64,000 bases of DNA from Phyto melanocephala. Lineage: Eukaryota; Arthropoda; Insecta; Diptera; Rhinophoridae. The DNA is taken from the NCBI GenBank assembly GCA_941918925.1, contig OW799237.1, positions 18,271,201 through 18,335,200 of the forward strand. Direction: 5' to 3'. Under the pieces are notes generated by a model. The model was not told where the DNA came from. It saw only the letters and a list, made by a program, of their open reading frames with translations, and searched no databases. A program made the position numbers and the translations under genes. Shown in pieces: positions 48,486 through 59,797 of this stretch (position 1 is its first letter; the number at the start of each line of letters is the position of its first letter).

Positions 48486-48628
48486 GGAATGTCTTATCAT
48501 TATACCATGCAAAATCGCAAAACTGGAATTAATTAAGTAGTAGAACAAGCACAACACCTATACAGCCTTAAATAAAATTTCTAGACTTTAATCGTTATAA
48601 CCTCAAAGCTTATTTGCGGCATGTATTA
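48486..48628. other. Short non-coding gap
   Basis: Ends with the 13-bp target duplication of the LINE (48616-48628). Confidence 0.5.
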
Positions 48629-49504
48629 GGTTAGGTTGCTAAAGAGGGGCACTTAAGTCCCAAACCCACGACAGGTATACACTTATACCCATTTGGCATA
48701 TTAGGCAATCTACTTATGTGGAATAGAAATTAACCTTATAAAACCATAATCCTAATATTCTAAGACTATCGAGTAGGTCAGACACCCAGACCCCACAATT
48801 GAATTCCTTATGGATGTTTAATACGAATACTTTAGGTATTCGAAGTTCGGCACATTATCCACATTAAAGTTCTTATATCTAATTAACTAATTAGCTTAAT
48901 TGCAGAACAATGACAAAGATAACGTTCAAAAGTCTCGTTCTCTTCCTCGCATGCTCAAATTTCGTTTCCCCTGACAATCCAATTCTTGCTAGAATAATTT
49001 TCATCTCCGTGTAACCTGCTATTACACTAGTTACTCTTCTAAGTGTTGGTATACTCAGTTGTATATTTTCCTTTAATTTCTTAAGATATGGGTCATCCCA
49101 TTTTCTGACATGTTCCTCCATCGTCCCGACTTTAAAAGCAATTTTGAACCGATGAAAGGGCTCAGCATTTTCTAACGTTATATTTAGTACTTAAAAATAG
49201 TACCATTTCTGGATATCCATATTATTTCTAGTCGTTCACAATTTTCATTAGAGTATATTTCTACAATGCATTGCAGGACGTTTCGAAGTCCAATTTCTTA
49301 ATCATTAGTATCTTGAATACTTACTGACTGTCCGTAAAGATACAAATCGGGGCCTCATTATCAGTTTCCTTTTTGCACTTAGGTGCAGTTTTTAGAATTC
49401 GAACGATTACTTTGAGTGGACGTTTTGCGTGTAATTTGTTTTTATTACAATAACAAATGTCTTCCATAATAACGTTAATGTCTTTCGTAATTGCCATAAC
49501 CTCA
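48629..49504 (-). mobile_element. 5'-truncated RNase-H-bearing LINE with 13-bp target duplication
   Basis: GCGGCATGTATTA occurs exactly at 48616-48628 and 49505-49517. On the minus strand the insert starts inside an RNase H domain: EVMAI carries a catalytic Glu and ICIFTDSQ (about 49347-49324) a catalytic Asp. It continues with MEEHVRKWDDPYLKKL and LRRVTSVIAGYTEMKIILAR. After a frameshift comes ACEEENETFERYLCHCSAI (about 48960-48902), the zinc-binding tail common in I/R1-type LINEs. The 3' end reads GCAACCTAACC in place of poly(A). Stops and frameshifts make it dead. Clade uncertain, but an RNase-H-containing LINE is well supported. Confidence 0.8.
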
Positions 49505-49517
49505 GCGGCATGTATTA

Positions 49518-50766
49518 AATACAATATAAAAATTCCATTTAGTAAAATTTTTTTTTTCCCATTTTCTTCATTTCATTCTTTTAAACTCCTCTTTAAGATA
49601 TGAAAAAGGAGTTAGAGAAAGACTTTTTAAATATAAAAAAAGAATCCAACTTAATCATCATCAGAATCATCGTCATCAGCTTCATTGGCATTCAACGTCA
49701 ACACCGTTATTTAGTCGTTGTACATTAACAATAAAATACGAAAAGGATGTAAGTGAAACGAGTGTGTATTGTGTGTATATGGGAAAGAGATGCTGTTACA
49801 TGCATTGATAATACAAGCGAAAGTAGTAGTATTTCATCGTAATGACAAAGATGACCACTTGGTACCACCCTGTACCTATTTTGCTTAAACGACGAAAATG
49901 AGCAAAACAAACAAAAAGGACTTCTGGCTTTACAGTTTTCATTTGAGCGTCCAGTTAAATATCTATGAGGATAATGTTTAAATATTTTCGCTCCCTGTTA
50001 CCCCAGAACTGTTAACTTTGTTGGTAAATTTTTATTTTGTCGTTTTTAGAGTTTGATAGTTGTCGAATTTTGTTTTTTTTTCGCAACTTACTTGTGTTTG
50101 CAACAAAAAATTGAGCCTGTGACTCACTCCTTTGATTAAAAAATTGCAGTTGATTTTTTTTTGATAACGAACAATGGTCAATTGCTTTGGCTTCTGCTGG
50201 GCTAACAGGAGGCCGTTTTTTTAGTAAAAGGAAACAGTAGGCAGTTTTTGTCATTTTTATGATTGTGCTCAAGTCTTGGCTTTTTATTTTTGTGAAAATA
50301 TTTTTGGTGCTTTTGTTATAAAGGTGTAGTAGTACGGCAAGGAGTAAAATAAAAGTACAAACACTTAATTGAAATTGAAGTCTATTGTAATAAAAGTCAT
50401 GTCAAATGCGTGTTGAATGTTCAACGAAATATAATAAAATATATAAAAAACATGTATTTGGCAAACTTTTAGCTTAAAATGCTGTCAAAAAATTAACAAA
50501 AAAACAAAATCTGCTCCTAGAGGTGTAATACGAAAAAGGAAGTTAACAGAATATGTCTACTGTATGTAAAACAATAATAAATATGTATGTAAAAATATAA
50601 TAAAAAAATACTTTTAATTAATTTACTGGTATTTTTCAGACCTAACACTTTAGCCTCTTAGAATGAAATGAAACTTATTTTTAAATTAAGCCTTAAAGTA
50701 TGCACATTTTAATTAAAAGATAAAACCTGTAGTAGGTAAGTATGTAGTTATTAGAGAGGCACATTT
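49518..50766. other. Non-coding stretch
   Basis: No coding frame recognised. ATCATCATCAGAATC-type simple sequence near 49654-49690. Confidence 0.45.
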
Positions 50767-50769
50767 ATT

Positions 50770-51515
50770 TTACACTAGAAAATCCCGGCGGGCGTTGCTA
50801 CGCCCCTTAATGAATCAAAATGCATTCTGAATTTTCATATCAAGTCAAAAACCTATAACTTATAATTTTTTTTATGGGCGTGGCACTGCCCACTTTTCTA
50901 ATCACGAAATTGTAAAGTCATAACAGCTCAATATGTGTGCAAAGTTTCAGAAGAATCAGTCCTGTGCAAGTACCTTAAAATTATAATTTTTTATGGGCGT
51001 GGCACTGCCCACTTTTCTAATAACGAAATTGTAAAATCATGATAGCTCAGTATGTGTGCAAAGTTTCAGAAAAATCGGTCCAGTGCAAGTACCTCAAAAT
51101 TATAACTTTTTTTTATGTGCGTGGCCCTGCCCACTTTTCTAATCACGAGATTATAAGGTCATGACAGCTCAATATGTGTGCAAAGTTTCAGAAAAATCGG
51201 TCCAGTGCAAGTACCTCCAAATCAAAACTTTTTTAGGGTCGTGGCCCCTCCCACTTTTCTTATCACGAAATTATTTAGTCATGACAGCTCGATATGTGTG
51301 CAAAGTTTCAGAAAAATCGGTCAAGTGCAAGTAGCTAAAAATGATAACTAATTTTTTATGGGCGTGGTCCCGCCCACTTTTAACCACCCATAAACACTCC
51401 CTGGTATGTGTACAACAACTTGCCAAAGTTTGAGTCTGATCGGTTTTACAGTTTCTGAGTCTATAGCTAACACACACACACACACACACAGAGTTTCACT
51501 TTTATATATATAGAT
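50770..51515 (+). mobile_element. Helitron/mini-me-like element built of a 120-bp tandem array
   Basis: It starts near ACACTAGAAAATCCCGGCGG and GCGTTGCTACGCCCC. It then has five units of about 120 bp, marked by GGGCGTGGCACTGCCCAC-type boxes at 50876, 50995, 51117, 51236 and 51360. Each unit continues with TTTCTAATCACGAAAT, CAGCTCAATATGTGTGCAAA and a CAGTGCAAGTACCT block. It ends in (CA)10 and CTTTTATATATATAGATAG. No coding. The layout (GC-rich hairpin head, internal arrays, microsatellite tail) fits non-autonomous Helitron-type elements of flies. Exact class inferred. Confidence 0.6.
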
Positions 51516-51774
51516 AGATTGACGTAAATAATCAAGTTAAATATAGCTTTTTAAATGCTGAGTGTTTTTCAATTATTCTTTAATGGTTAAGAAAAAAGTT
51601 TAATTAAACAAGAAACAACATTTTTTTTTACTTAAACAAGACTTAAAATTGAAAAATTGCAATAACTTACAAACACGTTAGATTGCTATATGTGGTCGTT
51701 CCGATTCAAATAATACCTTCACCATCATCACAGAGGTATGGTGACCACATTGTAGCTTAGCCTATATTTGAGAT
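51516..51774. other. Non-coding gap
   Basis: Nothing recognised before the piggyBac-like TTAA at 51775. Confidence 0.5.
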
Positions 51775-51778
51775 TTAA

Positions 51779-53482
51779 CCCTTTGAGGACCGGACTTTTT
51801 CTACTGAAGCGATTTTTTATTTTTTTATATTTTCATAATATATGCACCAATAATAGGTACGTAAAAAAAATTTGGCCCTCTAGGTCCTCGCTTTGTCCCT
51901 CATTTTAATTGGCAAATATAGTTGCCTCTGGGTTGAAAGGGAATTTTTTATCCAAGAAAAAAATATTACTCCTGGCAAATGTATTTGCCTATTGGCTGAA
52001 AGAAAATTCTTTTATAAAAAAAATTTTATTGAAACGTATGTTATTTTATATTTGTTTATTTATTTAGGCTATTAAACAAATAATTTACAAAGAATTTGAA
52101 CAAAAATAACAAGTACTATACATGGTACTCGCCAAAGTAGTCACGTGATAATGTGAAGCAAAGGAATACATTACATATAGTACAAAATACATTTGTGCGA
52201 CTATATTTGCCATAGGTGGGAGGCCGCGTCCTGATATCTGCACTTTGAGATTGCTGAAATGTCGGATCTGTGGACCAATATATTCGAATACTGGGTAGTT
52301 TTACTAGGCTTAACGTATGATTAGGCCGCTATAAGCCTTGAACTCTTAAACGGTCAGAGTGAAAACACGACCTTTTTCCATACAGTTTGGACTACTCCAC
52401 TATTATTATGCACATTTCTGAAACCAAAAATTAAACTTCTTATTTTATAAAAAGAACTAGTATGTTGAAATTGTAAAACCTAACCTTCAAAATTACAAAC
52501 AGCATTAAACACATCATATGCTGATGGCATTTCCTCATGTATATTTACAGTAGGTTTTAAAACTTGGGAATATTCATAAGTGCAATCCTGAAATCCAGTA
52601 AAAACGGGGCTTTTATAGGCACTCGTCTCTCTGAACCGGAAAGTCTTATCTGGTGGTATAAAATGTATTGGCTTTTCTAGTATAACTAAAGCATTAGAAG
52701 TCGTTGCAATTGGCTCAGCCTCTACAGCAACTGTTAATAGGTTACGACTACTGCGGATCTTTTTAATTACAGGAGACTCTACGGGATTATTGCCTTCGAT
52801 AACAATTTCTATCGGTTTATCCTCTTGGACTCGAAATACTGTAATAATACAATATTAAATAGTAATGCACGAAATACGTTTTCTCTTATTGATTTCGAAT
52901 AATTAGTGAACGAAAACGAAGACACTAGCAGCGCAGAAAAAGCTTGCAACTTAAAACAATAACAAACAAAGTCTGTTTTGTTCAATTAAATTTCATTATA
53001 AACAATTAAAAACAGACATGCACCAAAAAATTTAAGACTGTATACTCAGACATACATATAATGATGAAAATAAGCAACAAACATTTGATTATTTTTAAAT
53101 GCATTTTTTTCCGTTTCAGCCCACAGGCAAACATACTTGCCAAAAACGTTTGGCAAAGTTGTGGGCAGCTCAAAACTTACACAAACCTGGCTAATATATT
53201 TTTTTAAAGGTAAGAGGTGCCGCCAAAATATGCCTTAGTTTTAGAGAGATGCATCCTACGGTCTCTCCACACTACCCCTCTAAATTAAGTTGACTTTTTG
53301 ACAAACATTGAGGCCACCTAGCGGGCAAATGGGGGCAGATAAGAACCTACCACCGACCACATTTGTGTTGCCACTATCGTCTGCTGTAAACCAATATTGA
53401 ACAAATTTATTCGATCACCTACGGAAACAATTATATGATGAAAACCCCTGGGCAAGAATGTTTGCCTCTGGTCGTCAAAGGG
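51779..53482 (-). mobile_element. piggyBac-like element with TTAA duplication
   Basis: TTAA at 51775-51778 and 53483-53486 flanks inverted ends CCCTTTGAGGACC and (inverted right) CCCTTTGACGACC. Sixteen-bp palindromes of the form GGCAA(n)6TTGCC recur near both ends: 51911, 51974, 53126 and 53451. They are arranged like the sub-terminal repeats of piggyBac elements. Length is 1704 bp, shorter than a full autonomous element of about 2.5 kb. One long stop-free minus-strand segment (52485-52838) is the only coding candidate. Probably internally deleted. Confidence 0.75.
52485..52838 (-). CDS. Stop-free exon-like segment, probable piggyBac transposase N-region
   Basis: 117 codons are open on the minus strand between a splice-acceptor-like ATTATTACAG and a donor-like GAAG/GTTAGG. 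If not spliced, the frame stops at the TAG three bases later. Visible pieces are VQEDKPIEIVIEG, VAVEAEPIATTSN, KPIHFIPPDKTFRFRETSAY, FTGFQDCTYEYSQVLKPTV and MPSAYDVFNAVCNF. The closing P.YDVFN segment resembles the start of the piggyBac catalytic domain (short Pro/Tyr/Phe motif), but I see no catalytic Asp here. Its place inside a TTAA-flanked element supports a transposase exon. Partial, with no start codon in the segment. Confidence 0.45.
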
Positions 53483-53556
53483 TTAATATTATACTTTTGC
53501 TTTATAATTTTTGACGCCATTTTTAATTTTTAGGATTGATAAAAACATTATATGGG

Positions 53557-53799
53557 CGGTCACAGGTTGACAACTCTTAACTCGCAAAAAAAATCGAATC
53601 GGCTCTTTGATGCCAAAAGACCGTGTTTGTCCTTCTGCATGTTAGTACGCTTCATTTATATTAATAAACCATCTTACAATAAATATCTCTTACTAATTTT
53701 GGTGTTTTTAATTACTTCCAACACGGTTTAGTAACGGAGGGTTTTTTTGCCTACTGAAAAGTACAAAAAAACATTATAAGAGTTGTCAACCTGTGACCG
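53557..53799. mobile_element. 243-bp MITE with 23-bp perfect TIRs
   Basis: CGGTCACAGGTTGACAACTC... (53557-53579) is exactly inverted at 53777-53799. The interior is non-coding. No convincing target duplication (flanks TATGGG and ACGATA), so the superfamily is open. Confidence 0.7.
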
Positions 53800-53967
53800 A
53801 CGATATACAATTTTTTTTTATTTTATTTTTTTTTTATTTTAACTTTTTCTTACCCCTACAAGCCTTACCTACGTCTGCGGGGCGTACATAGATTTTAAAA
53901 CTATTTTTCTCTTTTAAACAATTGAAGTTAACACCTCGAGCTTTTTAGTCAAGTCAGTAGTCGACTG

Positions 53968-54495
53968 TTGCTTGCCAATCGCGCTCTTGTCGCTGATCCA
54001 AACTCAACCAATTTTGAGTTTTTGACGTATAACACGCCTACGAGACGTATGTTTAGACTTAATGAAAGTTTTCGTTACGATTGTGTACCTCAAATATTTG
54101 GTTGTTTTATACTTTATTATTTCCGTATGAATCTCATAGAACTTGTAAATATGTTACGATATAATAAATTGAACGTGGACGATATTTTTTCCATCATATG
54201 CGAAGAAGATCACCTTACTTTAGATGATTCAGCTTCAGAAGAAGAAGAAGAGAACTGTGTCCAGAACGTTAAAAACAATGCTGAAAACAGCTGCGATACT
54301 GAAGGTATATAAGTAAATTCCTGTACTGAAGAAGATGTTGATGTTGCTGACGTTTCAGTTCCTTTCAGTTCCGAACGAATATATTGTATATATGAAAAAA
54401 TTCTTCGTGGGAATAATGGACATATTTGGTCAACCAGTAAGGGCACATTATCCCACAGAACACATAATGCAATGAACATAGTTCGCGCAATATAA
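53968..54495 (+). pseudogene. piggyBac transposase, N-terminal fragment
   Basis: One frame runs from 53968 to the TAA at 54493 with a single internal stop (54310-54312). Its second half is strongly acidic (LTLDDSASEEEEENC, then TEEDVDVADVSV), as in piggyBac N-termini. It then reads KILRGNNGHIWSTSKG and HNAMNIVRAI, matching the G.NGH.WS....R....NIVR signature that precedes the piggyBac catalytic domain. The core and C-terminus are absent. It is 0.5 kb from the TTAA-flanked element but on the opposite strand and outside its ends, so probably a separate insertion. A plausible start is the ATG at 54127. Confidence 0.7.
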
Positions 54496-54663
54496 AATTT
54501 CATTAAAAACAAACTATATAACTAAATACAATTTAGCCAAAGGGTTTATTAGTACATGTACGCCTCTGAGACATATGTTTATGCTTTATGTATCATTAAA
54601 ATAGGTTAGGATTCTAGGTCTAGTTAACTTTATTCTACTGGTTAAGGCCTTTATTCTAATACA

Positions 54664-55680
54664 AATATTGCGGAGGTTAAAGTTGGCAAAGTCGCAATTA
54701 CTATATTTGACCCATATATCCGCCATTTTATTTTATATGTCTTCTTGAATTTAAATTTATCATAGTTTACTGTATATTACTGGTCAAGCCCTTTCAGTTG
54801 TCACCAGGAATGAGGGGTCTTAGCGGTAAATTTTTATTTTTTTGATTTGACCCATATATAAATTAGTTGTACACCATCTTGTACTGACAACCATAATGGA
54901 CCAAAAAAATTTTTTAATCGTGTATTACCTTTTGCAACTCGAGCCCTTTCTGTTAACACCCATATACTTCTTTCTATTGTCCAGACACTAAAAAATTAGA
55001 TCTCCTTTTTTTAATTTTAGGAAACACATCAAAGTTTTTATATTTTTGGAATTATATCTCAGTAAGCCTCCAGATTTATTAGTTTTTTTCAGAAATAATT
55101 TTTTAAACAATGTCTTGTATTTATGTGTCTTTGACATGTCTAAAAAATAACTACCTATATTAATGGGATTGAAAAAAGGATCATCCGCAATTTTATTTAG
55201 GCCGACATCGTGGATTTGACTTTTTTTTTCTCACGCCAATATTGTGCAGGTTAAAGTGCGTAAAGTCGCAATTACTATATCCGCCATTTTATTGTTTATG
55301 TCATCTTGAATTTTAACTTTTTCATAGTTTACTGTATTTGACTGGTCAATCCTTTTCAGTTGATTGAGGTGGTTTAAGTGGTGAATTTTTATTTGCTTGA
55401 TTTAAAACATAAATAAATTAATTGTACGCCAGTTTGTACTATGCACATAATGGATTAAAATTTGTTTAATAGTTTTAAAATATTTTTCTACTAGAGCCCT
55501 TTTTGTTGACACCCATATACGTCTCTCTGTTGTACAGACACTAAAAAAAATACCAATTTTTTTATATTTTTGTAATAGTATCTCAGTTAGCCTCCAGATT
55601 TGTCAGTTCTTTCTTAGAATTAATTTTCGTGACTACAGCTTGTATCTCTGGAATAGCCAAGAAATAATTAGGAGCTTAAT
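54664..55680 (+). repeat. 574-bp tandem repeat, two units
   Basis: Unit 1 starts AATATTGCGGAGGTTAAAGT (54664), unit 2 AATATTGTGCAGGTTAAAGT (55238). Both continue with AAAGTCGCAATTACTATAT, TATCCGCCATTTTATT, TAGTTTACTGTAT, ACTGGTCAA, GTTGACACCCATATAC-like and CTCAGT(A/T)AGCCTCCAGAT blocks. Unit 2 is shorter. A third, eroded relative is at 56697-57000. No coding. Possibly the internal array of an unrecognised interspersed element. Confidence 0.7.
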
Positions 55681-55769
55681 AAATACTTTTGCCTATAACT
55701 TTGGCTCTTCGCGATTCTAAAAGCATATCATGTCTATAGACAGTAGCAACTGTATTTTAAAAACAACCC

Positions 55770-55945
55770 AGGGTATGAAAGTATGAATGTATATGTGGGT
55801 GCTTCTAAGAGATGATTTCAACAAACATGCAGACAGACGGACATACTGATATTGCTCAATTGAGTCCCCTATGGGGTCGAAAATGAATATTGTAGAAAGT
55901 ACAAATGAAAGGACAAAGCTGTATATACCCTTGAAACTACAGGTA
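55770..55945 (-). mobile_element. Fragment of a DINE-1/mini-me-like element
   Basis: GATTTCAACAAACATGCAGA, CAGACGGACATACTGA (GTCY on the minus strand), TATGGGGTCGAAAATGAATA, TTGTAGAAA and TATATACCCTTGAAAC follow the order of the 5' half of subfamily 1 in reverse. The 3' hairpin is missing. An old, truncated copy. Confidence 0.6.
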
Positions 55946-56696
55946 TAGGTAATAGTATAACATTACAAACTATTTACTTACGCCTCGCTGTATGCTTTAC
56001 TTACAAACAACTTAGTTATGCAAAATTTGTACTCAAGTTTTTGTTTATGTTTATGACACTTTATTTTAAATTTGCTTCCAACAACCACAGATAATATATA
56101 AATCTTTGCGGTTTTACAAACATTTCCTTCATAGTCACCCATAATTGACTGTATTCGTCGTTTTTTATTGCGTTTTTCAGATTAACAGTTAAATGTCATT
56201 ATGTACGTAAATTTCTGTTTGCGATTTTTACATCGTATAGCTGTAAAATCATTTAACCAAACATTTATTTTAATTCAACCATATCAAGGTTGTATATTCA
56301 AACTACTTGTCGTTAACATGTAAAAACCCTGGTTTCGGTGTGTAAACGGAAATATACAGCAATTAACGAAGCCAATTGCATATATCATATAAACTTATGT
56401 ACATAAATGATTTTTCGTTGCATACTTTCAGGAGAGAAAAGATAAAAAAATTTAAATCGCGGAATTCTTTATGGTATGACATAAGAAATTTGATGAAATT
56501 TTGTTTTAAAAGGAAATATACGAAAATAATTAAATGAAAATTTTTTTTAAAAGAGGAGGCTTAATCGAAAAACAAATTTTTCAAAAATCTGTATAATAAG
56601 ATATTAAGCAAAATATTTTTTATGTAAAACAAAAGTTGCAATTTTCTCCTAGTATGTTTTTACGCTTTTTCATATTTTACTATATTACAGTGGTCA
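55946..56696. other. Non-coding stretch
   Basis: Nothing recognised. Confidence 0.45.
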
Positions 56697-57000
56697 ACCT
56701 CCTTTCTTCGAGATTGCTCGAATATATATCCGCCATTTTACTTAGGACGCTGTCTTGGATTTTAATTTTTTGATAGTTTATTGCATTTTATTGGTCAAGT
56801 CCCTTTATTTGATTTGATAGTAAGTTGAAGGGGATACATTTTTAATTCATAATAAATTTAAATTCAAATCTATATTTTATTATACGCCATTTTTTAATAG
56901 CGCTCATCATGGACTTCAAACTCTTTATAATGTATTATATTCTGCCAGTTGAATTCTTTCATTGGATATCAATATTGACTATCTCGGTTTTCTTGACGTT
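56697..57000 (+). repeat. Eroded third copy of the 574-bp repeat
   Basis: TATATCCGCCATTTTACTTA, CTTGGATTTTAATTTTTTGATAGTTTA (shared as blocks), ATTGGTCAAGTCCCTTT, TACGCCATTTTTTA and CATGGACTT match the tandem units at 54664 and 55238 in order, with many differences. Confidence 0.55.
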
Positions 57001-57188
57001 GAACAATTTTTAGGAAAAAAATGAAGCAGTTCAATTTTGATGCTTACTTATATCACAGTTTGCTTCCAACCGATTTGTTCAAATGTCTTAGAAAGAATCT
57101 CCAAGTCAACGACTTGAAATCTAGTGTCACTTACATGTCTGCTAATTATTTAGAGGCTTAAGAAACTTAATATATTAAAAATATATAT

Positions 57189-57584
57189 GTGACGCGACAT
57201 GACGAAAGGGACCTTATCTTGCCGGAGTAAAATTTTCAGTACAGGCCAAAACGTGATAAAAGTCTGAGTTTCATGTTTTGGGTTTTTGACATCTAACGCT
57301 ACCTACATATCTCTTCGTGTATCTACAACACATTATCGGTCATTTTATTTTGTTTAATGAGCTGTGTTTGACATTTTAGAACTTTGTCTATGTCCTAAGA
57401 AATACATTAAAAAACATAGTCAAACTTTAACCTCAATTATCTCGAAACTACCCTTTTTGAAATAAAAACTTCAAAATGCTGTTACTTCGTTAATTTTTGC
57501 ATGATTTTGGTGTCATTTTGTTCAAAATTTTGTCCTTGGTTTTGACTCTTGGAAGATAAGGTCCGTTTTGTCATGTCGCGTCAC
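57189..57584. mobile_element. 396-bp MITE with about 33-bp TIRs
   Basis: The left end GTGACGCGACATGACGAAAG, then GGACCTTATCTT, is inverted at the right as GTGACGCGACATGACAAAAC, then GGACCTTATCTT. AT-rich DNA on both sides (ATAT) hides the target duplication. The interior is non-coding. Superfamily not assigned. Confidence 0.75.
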
Positions 57585-58593
57585 ATATTCTTCTTAATGT
57601 TTTTTATTGACCAGTTTATCCAAAATTTTTAAGGAATATCCTTATGTCAATAGTAGCATAAGTAAAAAATCAATCAAATTCAAGATTGCCCATTAAGGCC
57701 TAAGTTAGTTATTATTATCAATTTAGGTCATCCCATTTCTGTCGAGAAGGTTTGACACTTAAATACCGAATACTTTTGTATCTACCTCACTATGCCTTTA
57801 GTGTTGTTGGTATTCTTCTTTGTGTACTTTAGATATCCAGACTGCATTCCAGAAAAAATTGCAAGTACTTTTAAATCGCAACAAGCATGACAATATTGCT
57901 CCTCATATTCCACTCCCTCTTATATATTTTCTATAAAATAATAAGACTCATTCATATTGACACCATATGCAATTGAAATTTGATTTTTTAGATTTTTTAT
58001 AAAATAAAAGTACTGCCTTAAGTCTTTTCTGTGGAGAGTCAATAAAAATATGCCAATCGGCCGGGTTGTACTGTATGCTCATTTCACGAAGCCTACAATG
58101 TCGTTACAATTATTATATTTGTATGTTTCGTTTACTTTAAAGAATGGATAAAAGGTATTTTGCCACGTTCTGAAACTAGATATTTTCACTCTGAGCTCAA
58201 GCGAATGCAGGCTTATCATGTCGGCTGCTAATATTTTGGCATTATTTTTTGTTAATCCCAATTTTTACATTCAAGCATTTAAATGCTCTTGTGATATTAA
58301 TTTAAAGGTAGATGTTGGTTCAAGTTGTATAAATTGAATGACAATAGTTTCGGCTCTTGTACCGGGTTCCTAAAGAAGACTTGAACTGCTAACAGGTACC
58401 GGTGGCATATCAGAATGTGGTAGGGTCGATGATTTTTGATTATCCCTATTAAGTTTCATTATGCCACTATTTTGGCAAACAGAACATGCAGTCTCGTCAT
58501 GCCTCCTTGGTTCTAGCCAACGTATCGGAATGCCAAAGTTTATTGAGTTTCGATTCCCTAAACCAATAATTTCATAAAATTATTGTCAGGCTA
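57585..58593. other. Non-coding stretch
   Basis: Nothing recognised before the nested complex at 58594. Confidence 0.45.
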
Positions 58594-58975
58594 ATAGCCT
58601 TTTTACACTTGCTCACATCTTTCATCAAATCAACAAGATGTTAACATCTTCCCATACGATTTGTACGTGTTTGTGTGTCAACATATCTCAACATCTTTTA
58701 AAGATGTTCCTAAATCATTTTGTTCCACTCAACATCTTTCGATTATTCTAGTGTCTTCACTAGAAAAAAAATATTGTTGCAAAAAAAAGGCATCACTAGA
58801 AAAAAATTACAAGTGCCAAAAACAAACAAAAACAAGTAAGAGCACTATATTCGGCTGTGCCGAATCTTTTATACCCACCACCAATTTTGTGTACATTTAA
58901 AGCACAATATTTATTATTTTGTTAATTGCTATGGAATAATCTCTTTATAATAAAATATGTATCACTTTCTTTGTA

Positions 58976-59593
58976 AAGAGTGATTAAATTTTAAGGGCCC
59001 ATGTTAAAGGTGAACTACACCTAGTATTTAAACTTGTTTTCTGCATTTCACTTGACATTTCTCAATTTCAAACTTACTCAATTTGATCCGTGGAAAGATA
59101 CGCAAATGAGCAACGCTTTAAAGTTATTCAGGTTTTTTATAAAAATGGGCGTTTAAATCAAAATGCATTTTGTGCACTTCGTAATTCTTTTGATCAACAT
59201 AATCGTTCAAATTCGTCCACAATCGGGAGAATTGTAAAAAATATTTAAATTTCTGCAAAACAGGTCTGTATAAAATGTTAGAAAATCTGTGAATGCCTTC
59301 TTAGTTCGTTGAATGGGAACCACTGCTGGTTTTTGCGATAGTGTGGCAAAAGAGCAGTCAACCTCGCCTCATCATCATGCCCAACAATTGAGCATCAACA
59401 TTGTCATTGAAAATTTGGACCATCAGGTAGAGAAGTGGCGCCAAGGATGGGGGGGGCCATTTGGCCGATATTTTGTTAAATACATAATTGAACCATACAA
59501 ATATTATCATTACAAAAAGAAATGATAATAATTTCTTAAATAATTTGTGTTTTATTTAAAATCAACATCGGCCCTTAAAATATAACCACCCTT
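58976..59593 (+). mobile_element. Nested rosa-like MITE in copy D
   Basis: Ends AAGAGTGATTAAATTTTAAG and (inverted right) AAGGGTGGTTATATTTTAAG with TA on both sides (58974-58975, 59594-59595). It occupies the same spot and orientation within copy D as the MITE in copy B does there. On the + strand a remnant of the N-terminal transposase region runs to HAQQL and is joined to the C-terminal IENLDHQVEKW and FVKYIIEPYKYY, so the catalytic core is deleted. An 8-G run (59449-59456) corresponds to the 15-C run of copy B. Confidence 0.75.
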
Positions 59594-59797
59594 TATAACT
59601 TCGATATGCTACTAAAATGCTTTTGTAAATGTAGTCTTTCAATGAAAGTGGGCATTAAAGTAGGCGTGTCAATAAAGTTTCTGCTAATAAATACAACTTA
59701 GATTTCTCAATATGGTCCTTTATTTTCCCAAAAACTTTGTCAATAGAGAAATTACATGAATTTAAGATAAACCGTTATATTGGAGGTAGTCGTTAAA

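Noticed and set aside
50770..51500. CRISPR-like array from regular repeats
   Set aside because: Units are about 120-bp degenerate tandem repeats without unique spacers, in a eukaryotic transposon setting.
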